NCBI GenBank assembly: GCA_022508345.1
Contig: JAFLVK010000003.1
Location: 1 to 64,000 of the forward strand
Source of the DNA: Clostridiales bacterium
GTDB taxonomy: Bacteria > Bacillota > Clostridia > Christensenellales > CAG-314
Length of the DNA: 64,000 nucleotides
Direction: 5' to 3'
Each line of letters opens with the position of its first letter. The stretch's first letter is position 1. Positions 37,118 to 44,700 of the stretch are shown piece by piece. The position numbers and the translations under genes are program-made. The notes beneath the pieces are model-generated. The model made no database searches. It saw only the letters and a list, made by a program, of their open reading frames with translations, and had not been told where the DNA came from.

Positions 37118-38854
37118 TCACTCCAACGGGGCAATGTTTTTGTAATTTATTATTTCGCGGAAAACAAGTCCTGCGTAAGGTGCGGCAACTATTGAACCAT
37201 AGCTTTGCCCCTCAGGCTCGTCAACAATCATCAAAACAAGATACTTGGGACTGCTTGCCGGGAAAAACCCTATGAACGAAGATACGTACTTGCCCGTTGC
37301 CAATGCTCCGTCAACGAACTTTTGCGCCGTTCCCGTTTTGCCGCCTACCTGGTAGCCGGGCACATTTGCGTTTTTACCGCCGCCTTCCGCTACGACGCGC
37401 TGTAACATAGTAGCTATCTGCTTGCTGGTTTCTTCACTAATTGCGCGGTTTACCACCGTTGGCGAAAATCTCTTCACCACCTGTCCCGTTGTTGGGTCGG
37501 ATATTTCCTTTACCAAGTACGGTTGCATAAGCAATCCGCCGTTTACAGCCGCTGACGTCGCCATACACAGCTGTAAAGCCGTAACAGCAATCGTCTGACC
37601 GAAGCCTATACGCGCCAAATCTCCGTTGGTAACAGCGCTCTCAGGCACAAGTATGCCTGCCTGTTCGCCTGCAAAGTCAATGCCCGTAGTACTTCCGTAA
37701 CCGAATTTGTACAGGTAATCGTACATCGTATTTTTGCCAAGCGACAAGGCGATGTCGGTAAATATCGGGTTGCAGCTGTTGTTTAACGCATCGGAAAGGT
37801 TTTGATTGGAGTGCTTACCGTTTGCGTGCTTTGTCCAACAGCTGATTTTCGAACCGTCGATAATGCGCGTACCTGCGGAGTTTCCAAATATGTGCTCGGC
37901 GGAAAATGCTTTGCTGTTGCCATTGCGGTACTCCTCAAGACAAGCCGACGCAGTAAGTATCTTGAAGGTTGAACCCGGTTCGTACACGTCTGTCAACAAC
38001 GTGTTTTTGGAGTATTTCATCAGGTAATCAAGGTTGTCGCGCGGCAGATTGTTGAGGTCAACACTGGGCTTAGATGCCATTGCAAGGATTTCACCCGTGG
38101 TTACATCAAGCACAATGCAACGCGCTGCCTGAGGCTTTTGCTGATACATTGCAAGCTGCAATACGTTTTCCACTACAGTCTGAATTACAGCATCAATTGT
38201 CAATGTTACCGTCAAGCCGTTGACCGACGGTATGTATGTCATTGAGCCTTGCTCAAGTTCGTCGCCTACCAGGTCCGTTTCGGTAAGCAACATGCCGTTG
38301 ATACCCTGCAAATACTTGTCGTAGTAGGCTTCTATGCCAGTCTGTCCCACACCGTCAGAGGATACAAAGCCCAGCACCTGCGACAGAAAATCGCCATACA
38401 CATAGCTACGCAACCCCTCCGAAGAAAGATATACACCCTCCAGGTTGTAGCTACGCAGCTCTTCCGCCTTGGCAGTGTCAATTTGGCGCTTTATTGTAAC
38501 TTCCGATACCCCGCGCTTTACCAGCTTGTCGTACACAGTTTGATAGTCTAACTCAAGCACCTCCGCAATAACCCTTGCGCATTGCTCGGGTTCGTCCACA
38601 CTTTGCGGACGCGCGTACACACTGTAGCCCGTTTCCGTTGTTGCTATCAAATTACCGTTGGTATCCACAATGTCACCGCGGTAGGCTTTTATCGGCAAAT
38701 CGCGCTGCCATTGATCGGCGGCTTTTGCCTGCAGGTCTTTACCCCAAACTACTTGTATATACGCCAAACGTAAAAATATGCCTGACAATAAAAAAATTGC
38801 CGCCACAATAAGTGTCAGCAATCTCTTTTTTGTTATGTAATAATTGTGTTGCAA
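37118..38854 (-). CDS. ftsI: Class B penicillin-binding protein (FtsI/SpoVD-like transpeptidase)
   Basis: About 578 residues. One TM near the N-terminus (KRLLTLIVAAIFLLSGIFL), a PBP dimerisation domain (about 60-230) and a transpeptidase domain with SxxK in EPGSTFKIL, SxN in NNSCNPIF and KTG in VGGKTGTAQKF. It cross-links septal peptidoglycan with FtsW. The protein ends soon after the KTG region and has no PASTA domain, unlike SpoVD. The start is probably a TTG at 38854, preceded by GGGGGC and the ftsL-like stop; an ATG frame opening upstream at 38917 would lie deep in the preceding gene. Confidence 0.93.
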   Translation of the reverse strand: MQHNYYITKKRLLTLIVAAIFLLSGIFLRLAYIQVVWGKDLQAKAADQWQRDLPIKAYRGDIVDTNGNLIATTETGYSVYARPQSVDEPEQCARVIAEVLELDYQTVYDKLVKRGVSEVTIKRQIDTAKAEELRSYNLEGVYLSSEGLRSYVYGDFLSQVLGFVSSDGVGQTGIEAYYDKYLQGINGMLLTETDLVGDELEQGSMTYIPSVNGLTVTLTIDAVIQTVVENVLQLAMYQQKPQAARCIVLDVTTGEILAMASKPSVDLNNLPRDNLDYLMKYSKNTLLTDVYEPGSTFKILTASACLEEYRNGNSKAFSAEHIFGNSAGTRIIDGSKISCWTKHANGKHSNQNLSDALNNSCNPIFTDIALSLGKNTMYDYLYKFGYGSTTGIDFAGEQAGILVPESAVTNGDLARIGFGQTIAVTALQLCMATSAAVNGGLLMQPYLVKEISDPTTGQVVKRFSPTVVNRAISEETSKQIATMLQRVVAEGGGKNANVPGYQVGGKTGTAQKFVDGALATGKYVSSFIGFFPASSPKYLVLMIVDEPEGQSYGSIVAAPYAGLVFREIINYKNIAPLE

Positions 38855-38855
38855 A

Positions 38856-39470
38856 TTAGCCCCCGAAAACGCCACATAACCAATCGCACAAGGAGTCGAA
38901 CCAGTTGGATTCAACATGGAAATTTTGTGCGGGTCTTGTTTCTAACTCGGTGTACTCCATTGTGTTGGACTTTGCAGCATCAATGTAACCCAAATCTGCT
39001 GCGCGTTGTGCCAAGTCCGCAAAATCTTCTTCCTGTGTAGCTGCTAAGAGGCCTTCCACTGCGGAGGACACTTCGGAATACTCTGCGTTGAGCAATGCCG
39101 CCGAACCAAATGCTCCGCTAACAGATACAGAGCACAGTGTTACTGCGATAATCAATGCCAATACAACAACTGCGTAGCTAGCTATAGCCACCTTTGTTTT
39201 GGTGTTAAGCCTTGTTGCTGTCTTTGTGCTTGAAGCGGCGTATTCGCGTTGATAGCTCATTCTGAGGGTCTGTTCGGACGGTCTCAAATCAGCTGAAGTA
39301 ACCGAATCCTGTTCGTCAATAGTATTCCACTCACCCAGTCTTTCCTGAATACTGGACAGTGAAAATTCGTCTTGATTTTCCTGACCGAAGCCAGCGGAAT
39401 AAGACGTTCTTATATCTGCATAAACGTCGCGTTCAGTTTGTTGTTGAAATTCAGAATTATTCCATTGCAT
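38856..39470 (-). CDS. FtsL-like single-pass membrane protein (divergent)
   Basis: 204 residues. A long polar N-terminal part (1-88, Gln/Ser/Glu-rich) precedes one TM (about 94-116) and an 85-residue outside part. It occupies the place of ftsL between rsmH and ftsI, and the topology (N-in, one TM) fits FtsL. Similarity in sequence is not evident: the outside part has no clear coiled coil and the cytoplasmic tail is unusually long. Position is the main evidence. The ATG at 39470 has AGGTGG upstream. Confidence 0.6.
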   Translation of the reverse strand: MQWNNSEFQQQTERDVYADIRTSYSAGFGQENQDEFSLSSIQERLGEWNTIDEQDSVTSADLRPSEQTLRMSYQREYAASSTKTATRLNTKTKVAIASYAVVVLALIIAVTLCSVSVSGAFGSAALLNAEYSEVSSAVEGLLAATQEEDFADLAQRAADLGYIDAAKSNTMEYTELETRPAQNFHVESNWFDSLCDWLCGVFGG

Positions 39471-39495
39471 TATATTTACCACCTTGGTTAAATAT

Positions 39496-40425
39496 TCACT
39501 TTTTTACAAATACTCTTAGCTTTGCGCTTTGTGAGCGGGGGTTTTCCGTTTGCTCGCTAGGCGAGGGTACAATCGGTTTTTTGTTTACCAGCATCCCCTG
39601 CGAACGGTGATTGCACACACATACAGGTAAGTTCGGGGGACATATGCAATCTGTTGCAAGATCGCTAAACGTGTGTTTTACTGCTCTATCTTCCAGCGAG
39701 TGGAAGGTTATCACTGCCAGCCTACCGTTTGGCTTTAGCCTGCCAACTGCGCAGGATATGAACTCTTCAAGACCTTCAAGCTCACGGTTGACTTCAATTC
39801 TTAGTGCCTGAAATGTGCGTTTTGCAGGATGACTTCCCTTTTTTCTTGCACTGTGCGGTACGGCTTTATCGATTATCTCAACCAGCTGACCGCATGTCTC
39901 AAGCGAGCACTTTTGCCTTGCGGAAACGATGTTTCGCGAAATTGATTTAGCAAACTTTTCTTCACCGTAATCACGGATGATGCGAGTAAGCTCTTGCTCG
40001 GAGTAGTTATTCACAATTTCCTTTGCCGTGAGTTCCTGCTCAGCATCCATGCGCATATCCAGCGGAGCGTCACTTGTCATGTAGGAAAAACCACGTTCGG
40101 GATTGTCTATCTGGTAGGAACTAACTCCCAAATCTGCCAGTATTCCGTCCACCTTGTCAATGTTGAGTTCGTCAAGAACTTGACTTAGATTTTTGAAATC
40201 GCTGTGAACGAACTGCACATTTCCCTTTGTTAAGCGGCTGCGGCACACCGAGAGTGCCTCTTCGTCCTTGTCTATTGCTATCAGCAAGCCCGTCGAAAGC
40301 TTGTCCAAAATTTTACTCGAGTGTCCACCGCCACCTGCTGTGCAGTCAACGTATATTCCGTCCGGCTTTATGTCAAGCCCGTCGATACACTCTTCAAGTA
40401 ACACTGATTTATGTGAGAAAATCAT
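39496..40425 (-). CDS. rsmH: 16S rRNA (cytosine-1402-N4)-methyltransferase
   Basis: 309 residues. SAM-binding motif YVDCTAGGGGHSSKIL, then DGILADLGVSSYQID, ERGFSYM, and ITFHSLEDRAVKH. RsmH (MraW) methylates C1402 in the ribosomal P site. It overlaps the mraZ stop by 4 nt, the usual second gene of the dcw cluster. Confidence 0.97.
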   Translation of the reverse strand: MIFSHKSVLLEECIDGLDIKPDGIYVDCTAGGGGHSSKILDKLSTGLLIAIDKDEEALSVCRSRLTKGNVQFVHSDFKNLSQVLDELNIDKVDGILADLGVSSYQIDNPERGFSYMTSDAPLDMRMDAEQELTAKEIVNNYSEQELTRIIRDYGEEKFAKSISRNIVSARQKCSLETCGQLVEIIDKAVPHSARKKGSHPAKRTFQALRIEVNRELEGLEEFISCAVGRLKPNGRLAVITFHSLEDRAVKHTFSDLATDCICPPNLPVCVCNHRSQGMLVNKKPIVPSPSEQTENPRSQSAKLRVFVKK

Positions 40426-40868
40426 TTGCTCATCGATTTGTGAAATTCCATATACAGCTCGTCAACAGCTTGAGAGGATTCGTCATTTGCGTTGCGACGT
40501 TGAACGTAAAGCTCTTCACTCCAGATTTCAATTCTGTTAATAGCGCCCACGATGCGAACGTCTTTGTCTATTTTGGCAAAGTTCAACAGCTCCATCGGTA
40601 ACATAAATCTACCTTGCGAGTCAGCATCAACTGTTGCCGACATTTCAGCAATTCGTCTGATAGTTTCAGCACTCTTCGTGTTGAATTCGCCTATATCCTC
40701 AACTGCTTTGTAGAACTTCTCTTCCGCTTCGGCAGGATACAGGAAAATACAACCGCCAATACCCGGCATAAGAATATAATCGTTGCCGAGCTTTTCGCGA
40801 TATTTCGCTGGAAGTCGTATTCTGTTTTTGTCGTCCAACGAATGTTGGAAATTACCGAGCAGAAGCAC
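40422..40868 (-). CDS. mraZ: Transcriptional regulator MraZ
   Basis: 148 residues with two SpoVT/AbrB-like MraZ repeats: LDDKNRIRLPAKYREKL (first) and DADSQGRFMLPMELLNFAKI (second), each with the DxxGR/DxxNR-type loop. MraZ forms rings and represses the dcw cluster by binding repeats in front of its own gene; such repeats are present here. The GTG start is preceded by AGAGGTG. Confidence 0.95.
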   Translation of the reverse strand: MLLLGNFQHSLDDKNRIRLPAKYREKLGNDYILMPGIGGCIFLYPAEAEEKFYKAVEDIGEFNTKSAETIRRIAEMSATVDADSQGRFMLPMELLNFAKIDKDVRIVGAINRIEIWSEELYVQRRNANDESSQAVDELYMEFHKSMSK

Positions 40869-40899
40869 GAAATTACACCTCTAGATTTTTGGTACTTAG

Positions 40900-40928
40900 A
40901 TAATAGCATACTTACAGTCCAATTTCAA
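40900..40928 (-). promoter_or_regulatory. Sigma-A promoter of the dcw cluster (PmraZ)
   Basis: Minus-strand -35 TTGAAA (40923-40928), 17-nt spacer, extended -10 TGCTATTAT with hexamer TATTAT (40900-40905). Confidence 0.82.
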
Positions 40929-40941
40929 CCATTTTTAACCA
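40919..40941 (-). promoter_or_regulatory. MraZ-type operator boxes
   Basis: On the minus strand TGG occurs at 40939-40941, 40929-40931 and 40919-40921, exactly 10 bp apart, as TGGTTAAAAA, TGGTTGAAAT and TGGACTGTAA. A fourth TGGTTA lies 31 bp further upstream (40972). Direct TGG-type repeats with 10-bp period are the known form of MraZ sites, and these overlap the -35 element. Repression by MraZ is inferred. Confidence 0.6.
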
Positions 40942-41075
40942 AAATCTTTAAAAAAATTTTTAATTCTAACCAAAACAGGGGAAAAAGCCGAAATATACTT
41001 CAGCGAGCCTAGTAATAAAAAATTACGCATGTGCAATTTTCATTTTTTGACACTATTTTTCATCATACTACAAAA

Positions 41076-41105
41076 AAACGGCTACTCAACGAGGAGTTGC
41101 CGTTT
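41076..41105 (-). terminator. Terminator after metallophosphoesterase gene
   Basis: Minus-strand stem AAACGGCAACTC / GAGTAGCCGTTT followed by TTTTG. Confidence 0.9.
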
Positions 41106-41121
41106 GTGTTTTATTGTTCTG

Positions 41122-41817
41122 TTACAGTATTTCCGTAAGCTTGTTGCCAACCAGATCGCAGCTTGTTAGGTAGAAATCTATACCGAATTTTTTCATATGC
41201 AGGTTCGCCCTGCAGTCCTTGCCGTGAAGATGTCCGTACACTACCGTGGTAATGCCCGCCTCGATAAACTGTCGTGTAAAATCACTGTCGTCATATCTAC
41301 CGTTAAAGGGCGGGTAATGCATCACTGCAATTACCTTATCCGTTGGCTTGCGCATCTTTTGCATAGCTGCAATGGACAGCTTTAACCGTTCTGTTTCACG
41401 CAGATATATTTTTTTATCTTCAGCAGACAAATTGTCTCCGTCGGGAACCACCCAACCGCGGGTACCGCACACAAGCACGTCGCCGAAGCGCATACAGTCA
41501 TTTTGCAAAGCGTAAAAACCGTTCGGTATGGCATTCCGCACTTGCGACAGGGTATTCCACCAATAGTCGTGATTACCCCGTAATATAACCTTTTTGCCGG
41601 GCAGCCTTGCCACCAGCTCGAAATCCGGTATTGCCTCATCCATGCGCATTGCCCAGGAAAAGTCACCGGCGAGTATCACCAGGTCGTCTTCTTTAACTTT
41701 GACATTCCAATCGGCAGAAATAATCTCGAAATAGTTTTCCCACGACTTACCGAATATGTCCATGGGCTTTTCTACCACAGTGGACAGATGCAAATCGCTT
41801 ATTGCAAATACTTTCAT
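41122..41817 (-). CDS. Metallophosphoesterase
   Basis: 231 residues. Calcineurin-like phosphoesterase motifs: FAISDLHL (DxH), ILAGDFSW (GDxxx), LRGNHDYWW (GNHD), MHYPPF and VYGHLHG (GHxH). All metal ligands are present, so it should be an active di-metal phosphatase or phosphodiesterase. The substrate is unknown. Single gene, between mraZ's promoter region and a small zinc-ribbon gene. Confidence 0.92.
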   Translation of the reverse strand: MKVFAISDLHLSTVVEKPMDIFGKSWENYFEIISADWNVKVKEDDLVILAGDFSWAMRMDEAIPDFELVARLPGKKVILRGNHDYWWNTLSQVRNAIPNGFYALQNDCMRFGDVLVCGTRGWVVPDGDNLSAEDKKIYLRETERLKLSIAAMQKMRKPTDKVIAVMHYPPFNGRYDDSDFTRQFIEAGITTVVYGHLHGKDCRANLHMKKFGIDFYLTSCDLVGNKLTEIL

Positions 41818-41864
41818 ACAAGATATTGTAGCATAAGCGTAAACATTTGTCTAGTCTAGTGTTG

Positions 41865-42089
41865 TTACACGTCGCCGCCCACTTTGCTGCGTTTTGCCCT
41901 GCACTGCGCACACATGATATCGTCAATACCCATAGTGTTTTTTTCACAGTAGGGACATATCAGCTCAGTAAAGCTTTCCTCGTCAAATATGCTCTTTTTG
42001 CCCTCTATCTCGTCCATGCAAACCCTGCACAGCTCTTCATCTATCAATATATAGTTTAGTCCACAGCGCGGACACCTTTTGTATTTCAT
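41865..42089 (-). CDS. Small zinc-ribbon protein
   Basis: 74 residues from MKYKRCPRCG, with four CxxC knuckles: CPRC, CRVC, CPYC and CAQC, consistent with two zinc ribbons. The function is unknown. The ATG at 42089 has GGAG 8 nt upstream; a second ATG five codons earlier overlaps that site. It precedes the metallophosphoesterase by 47 nt on the same strand, so they may share a transcript. Confidence 0.75.
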   Translation of the reverse strand: MKYKRCPRCGLNYILIDEELCRVCMDEIEGKKSIFDEESFTELICPYCEKNTMGIDDIMCAQCRAKRSKVGGDV

Positions 42090-42196
42090 AGCAGTATACT
42101 CCATTCTATACTCAACCTATGAAACATTTACAGTAAGTGTTACACGTACAAACTACTATTTTATTGATTATTTTTATTTTCTATTCCACAATAAAA

Positions 42197-42220
42197 AAAC
42201 CGTGGCGTTGTGCCCGGTTT
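42197..42220 (-). terminator. Terminator after the sigma-K-promoter gene
   Basis: Minus-strand stem AAACCGGGC / GCCACGGTTT followed by a T-run. Confidence 0.85.
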
Positions 42221-42240
42221 TTTAATGAGCTTGTTTGCGT

Positions 42241-42888
42241 TTAGGTATTGCCGCCGTTGTTGGTCGTGCGTCCACCGGGGTACAGCGGTAGCTCAAAGTA
42301 GCCCGAGCACACTTCCTCGGTGTACTCCTGACAGGGCGGGATTACAGCATAGCCGTAGCTGGGTATGATAAGCTCAACATTCATTGTAACCTTGAGTATT
42401 GCCGTAACACAGCAATTGATTACAAAGATGTAGTACGTTACGCCGTCGATTTCCTGCGTTTGGCTGTACTGTCCCTCGGGGCTCACTGCCGACACGCTTG
42501 CTTCAATCGTGTAGGGAATGATAGACGGTTCGGGTAAGAACATTACTACGTCTACGGGAACAGTAACTGTGCCCATGCCGCTACCTTCTTCGTTGTTGCT
42601 GTCTATGTACACTACTTCAACGGGGACTACTACGTCTGCCTGCACTCTACCGTACTTGGGGCGCTCGGTTAAACGCTCTACAACAAGATTTTCGATAATT
42701 CCCTTTGTGGTTGTGCTCTTAGCGCTTACAAAACGCAGAGGCACTGTGGGATTAGCGGGATTAACGTCCGAAACGCTTACGGTAATCTGCTGTAATGTTG
42801 TTTGTTTTACGCACGCATCAAAGACCTTTTTGCCTTGAATGCAAATTTTTTCACTGCAATTGTTGCCATCCATATTATTGACCGGCAT
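42241..42888 (-). CDS. Conserved hypothetical protein, possible spore-surface component
   Basis: 215 residues from MPVNNMDGNN (AGGAGG 6 nt upstream). No TM or signal peptide. The N-terminal KICIQGKKVFDACVKQ resembles the opening of a clostridial family of unknown function that I cannot name. The rest is predicted beta strands rich in Val and Thr, with a Cys pair (NCCVT) and a Tyr/Pro/Gly-rich end (PLYPGGRTTNNGG). A sigma-K-like promoter suggests late mother-cell expression, so a coat or exosporium protein is an inference. Confidence 0.65.
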   Translation of the reverse strand: MPVNNMDGNNCSEKICIQGKKVFDACVKQTTLQQITVSVSDVNPANPTVPLRFVSAKSTTTKGIIENLVVERLTERPKYGRVQADVVVPVEVVYIDSNNEEGSGMGTVTVPVDVVMFLPEPSIIPYTIEASVSAVSPEGQYSQTQEIDGVTYYIFVINCCVTAILKVTMNVELIIPSYGYAVIPPCQEYTEEVCSGYFELPLYPGGRTTNNGGNT

Positions 42889-42913
42889 TGTTAACCTCCT
42901 ATGATAGTCAATA

Positions 42914-42941
42914 TATTGTATGTAAGCAGTGTTCAAAATGT
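42914..42941 (-). promoter_or_regulatory. Sigma-K-like promoter
   Basis: Minus-strand AC (42940-42941), 17-nt spacer, CATACAATA (42914-42922). The sigma-K consensus is AC, 16-17 nt, CATAnnnTA: all positions agree. The same -10 also fits sigma-E (CATACAnT), with a weaker -35. Confidence 0.6.
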
Positions 42942-42989
42942 GCGCCTCGCCGACAGGGCGATTAAAAATTGTTTTTTACAACAAAAAAA

Positions 42990-43007
42990 CTCACCTAGAT
43001 AGATGAG
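42990..43007 (-). terminator. Terminator after tetR-family gene
   Basis: Minus-strand stem CTCATCTA / TAGGTGAG followed by TTTTTTTG. Confidence 0.75.
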
Positions 43008-43069
43008 CTTTAAAAAAAATTTATGGATATTTCTTAATTGAGGTGGTCAGAAGCATATCACCGCCTCAA

Positions 43070-43657
43070 TCAATCGACATCAAAGTGTTGGAAGCGGTCC
43101 TTCATATGTCCGAAGTAGAAAGTGATGAGCTCTCTTGCCTTGCGCTCCTGCACTTCCTTAGAGTCGCTGTTGCTCAAGATCTTGAAAAAGCTTGTCAAAA
43201 ATCCCTCTGCAACGGCGGAATAGAATTCGGGGTTTTGAATTTTACTGTCTATCTCGGGGAATACGCTTTGCACCAGTTCCTTTATCTTGGTTGCCATCAC
43301 GTCCGTTATGTACTGCATGAAGGTGTCATGGTGAACGGAATTTCCCTTGAAGATAATGAGCAACTCGTCGTTGTATTGCATTATGAAAGCAATGAGCGTT
43401 TCGGAAAGCTCCTTCATGGTTTTGTTGGTGAAGCTGAAATCGTTGTCAACGAAATTTCTCACGCTCTCCATGAACGGCTTGATAATTGCAAAGTACAGAT
43501 CTTCCTTGTTGACATAATATCTGTAAATATTACCCAATGAAATTTCCGCATTGTCGGCAATATTGCGGATGGAAGCGTCGGCATAACCCTGCGCCTTGAA
43601 TTCCTCTACTGCCGCAACAAGTATTCTATCTCGAATTTCCTTCTTTAGATATTGCAT
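43070..43657 (-). CDS. TetR/AcrR family transcriptional regulator
   Basis: 195 residues. N-terminal helix-turn-helix (about 8-55) with RDRILVAAVEEFKAQGYADASIRNIA and ISLGNIYRYYVNKEDL, the classic TetR pattern. The C-terminal ligand domain is variable. It probably represses a target in response to a small molecule. No transporter or obvious target is divergent to it; the gene is monocistronic with its own promoter. Confidence 0.92.
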   Translation of the reverse strand: MQYLKKEIRDRILVAAVEEFKAQGYADASIRNIADNAEISLGNIYRYYVNKEDLYFAIIKPFMESVRNFVDNDFSFTNKTMKELSETLIAFIMQYNDELLIIFKGNSVHHDTFMQYITDVMATKIKELVQSVFPEIDSKIQNPEFYSAVAEGFLTSFFKILSNSDSKEVQERKARELITFYFGHMKDRFQHFDVD

Positions 43658-43688
43658 CGTTGCTCCAGATCGTTTCTAATGTGTTATT

Positions 43689-43717
43689 ATTTTAACATAT
43701 TTAACAGATGTGAGCAA
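43689..43717 (-). promoter_or_regulatory. Sigma-A promoter of tetR-family gene
   Basis: Minus-strand -35 TTGCTC (43712-43717), 17-nt spacer, -10 TAAAAT (43689-43694). A TGTTAAATATGTTAAAAT repeat spans the -10. Confidence 0.65.
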
Positions 43718-43766
43718 CTTATTTCGCTAAAAAATTTTGAGATTTTTTCATTTTTGCAAGGGTGCA

Positions 43767-44495
43767 CTAGTATGCGCACTCCAGTAGCATTTTGTCCGCC
43801 AAAAGAGCAATAAATTCACCGTTTGTGGGCTTTTCGGAGGAGTTGTACACCTTTACACCAAAGATATTGTTGATATTCTCTATCTTACCCCTGTTCCAAG
43901 CTACTTCGATTGCATGGCGGATGGCGCGCTCCACCTTGCTGGAGGTTGTATTGAACCGCTTTGCAATGGACGGATACAGGCTCTTGGTAATAGCGTTGAT
44001 GATGGGAGGATTGTCCACAGCAAGCTTGATACCCTCACGCAAAAATTGATAACCTTTGATATGTGCGGGGATACCTACGCTGACAAATATGCTGCTTATA
44101 CGCTCGTCAAGGGTTTTTTCGGAAACGCTCTTTTTGCGCACTACCTTTCCACCCAGACGTTCGCCCTCGTAGACGTTTAATATACGCTGTTCCAATACGC
44201 TGTACTCCACGGGCTTTACCAGGTAGTACTTTGCGCCAAGGTCCAACGCTTTTATTACAAAGACTTCGCTTTTCAGCTCGGAAGCAACAATAAACTTGGC
44301 ATCGTGGTATTTTTCCATCAATGCGTAGCCATCTTCACCGCCCATTACCAGCTCGGTTATTACTACGTCGGGGACATTCTCGTCTAGACACCTGCGGGCA
44401 TCCCTTCCGTCTACGTCAAAAAGCACTTGAAATTCGTCATTTTCTTCCAATTTTTCCTTCAATCCCGATTGTCCAATCAAACCTATTGTAATCAC
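43767..44495 (-). CDS. spo0A: Stage 0 sporulation protein A, with degenerate receiver domain
   Basis: 242 residues from a GTG start at 44495 (AGGAG upstream). The C-terminal Spo0A domain (about 135-242) is intact: VGIPAHIKGYQFLREGIKL, SLYPSIAKRFNTTSSKVERA and IRHAIEVAWNRGKIENIN. The N-terminal receiver (1-120) keeps its fold but not its chemistry: the phosphoacceptor Asp is Glu48 (DVVITELVMGGEDG), the acidic pair is Gly8-Gln9 (IGLIGQSG), while the Ser (ASELKSE) and Lys (YYLVKP) remain. Spo0A normally needs phosphorylation to dimerise and switch on sporulation. This one may be regulated another way. A 0A box lies in its promoter region. Confidence 0.92.
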   Translation of the reverse strand: MITIGLIGQSGLKEKLEENDEFQVLFDVDGRDARRCLDENVPDVVITELVMGGEDGYALMEKYHDAKFIVASELKSEVFVIKALDLGAKYYLVKPVEYSVLEQRILNVYEGERLGGKVVRKKSVSEKTLDERISSIFVSVGIPAHIKGYQFLREGIKLAVDNPPIINAITKSLYPSIAKRFNTTSSKVERAIRHAIEVAWNRGKIENINNIFGVKVYNSSEKPTNGEFIALLADKMLLECAY

Positions 44496-44526
44496 AATAC
44501 AATCTCCTTTTGCTCTTAGTGCGTCT

Positions 44527-44532
44527 ATTGTA
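44527..44532 (-). promoter_or_regulatory. Candidate -10 element of spo0A
   Basis: Minus-strand TACAAT, 32 nt before the GTG, preceded by GTGT (TG at extended position). No good -35 hexamer is found 16-18 nt upstream, so activator dependence or another sigma factor is possible. Confidence 0.4.
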
Positions 44533-44585
44533 ACACGACACAACCTGTTGTATTCGAAAAGAAAAGGGGGATATAGCACAAAAAT

Positions 44586-44592
44586 TGTCGAA
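44586..44592 (+). promoter_or_regulatory. Candidate 0A box upstream of spo0A
   Basis: TGTCGAA, the Spo0A-binding consensus (extended TTGTCGAA), lies about 54 bp upstream of the candidate -10. Suggests autoregulation. A 7-bp match can occur by chance. Confidence 0.4.
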
Positions 44593-44634
44593 AAATTAAT
44601 TTATTTATTCGGTAAATATCACATTCGAAAAATA

Positions 44635-44656
44635 AAGAGCCGTTGTTGCGGCTCTT
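44635..44656 (-). terminator. Terminator after the 45087-44701 gene
   Basis: Minus-strand stem AAGAGCCGCA / TGCGGCTCTT-type (AAGAGCCGCAACAACGGCTCTT) followed by TATTTTT. Confidence 0.85.
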
Positions 44657-44700
44657 GTTAAATACGTTAAATATCGACAAATTACTGTTGTAAATATATG

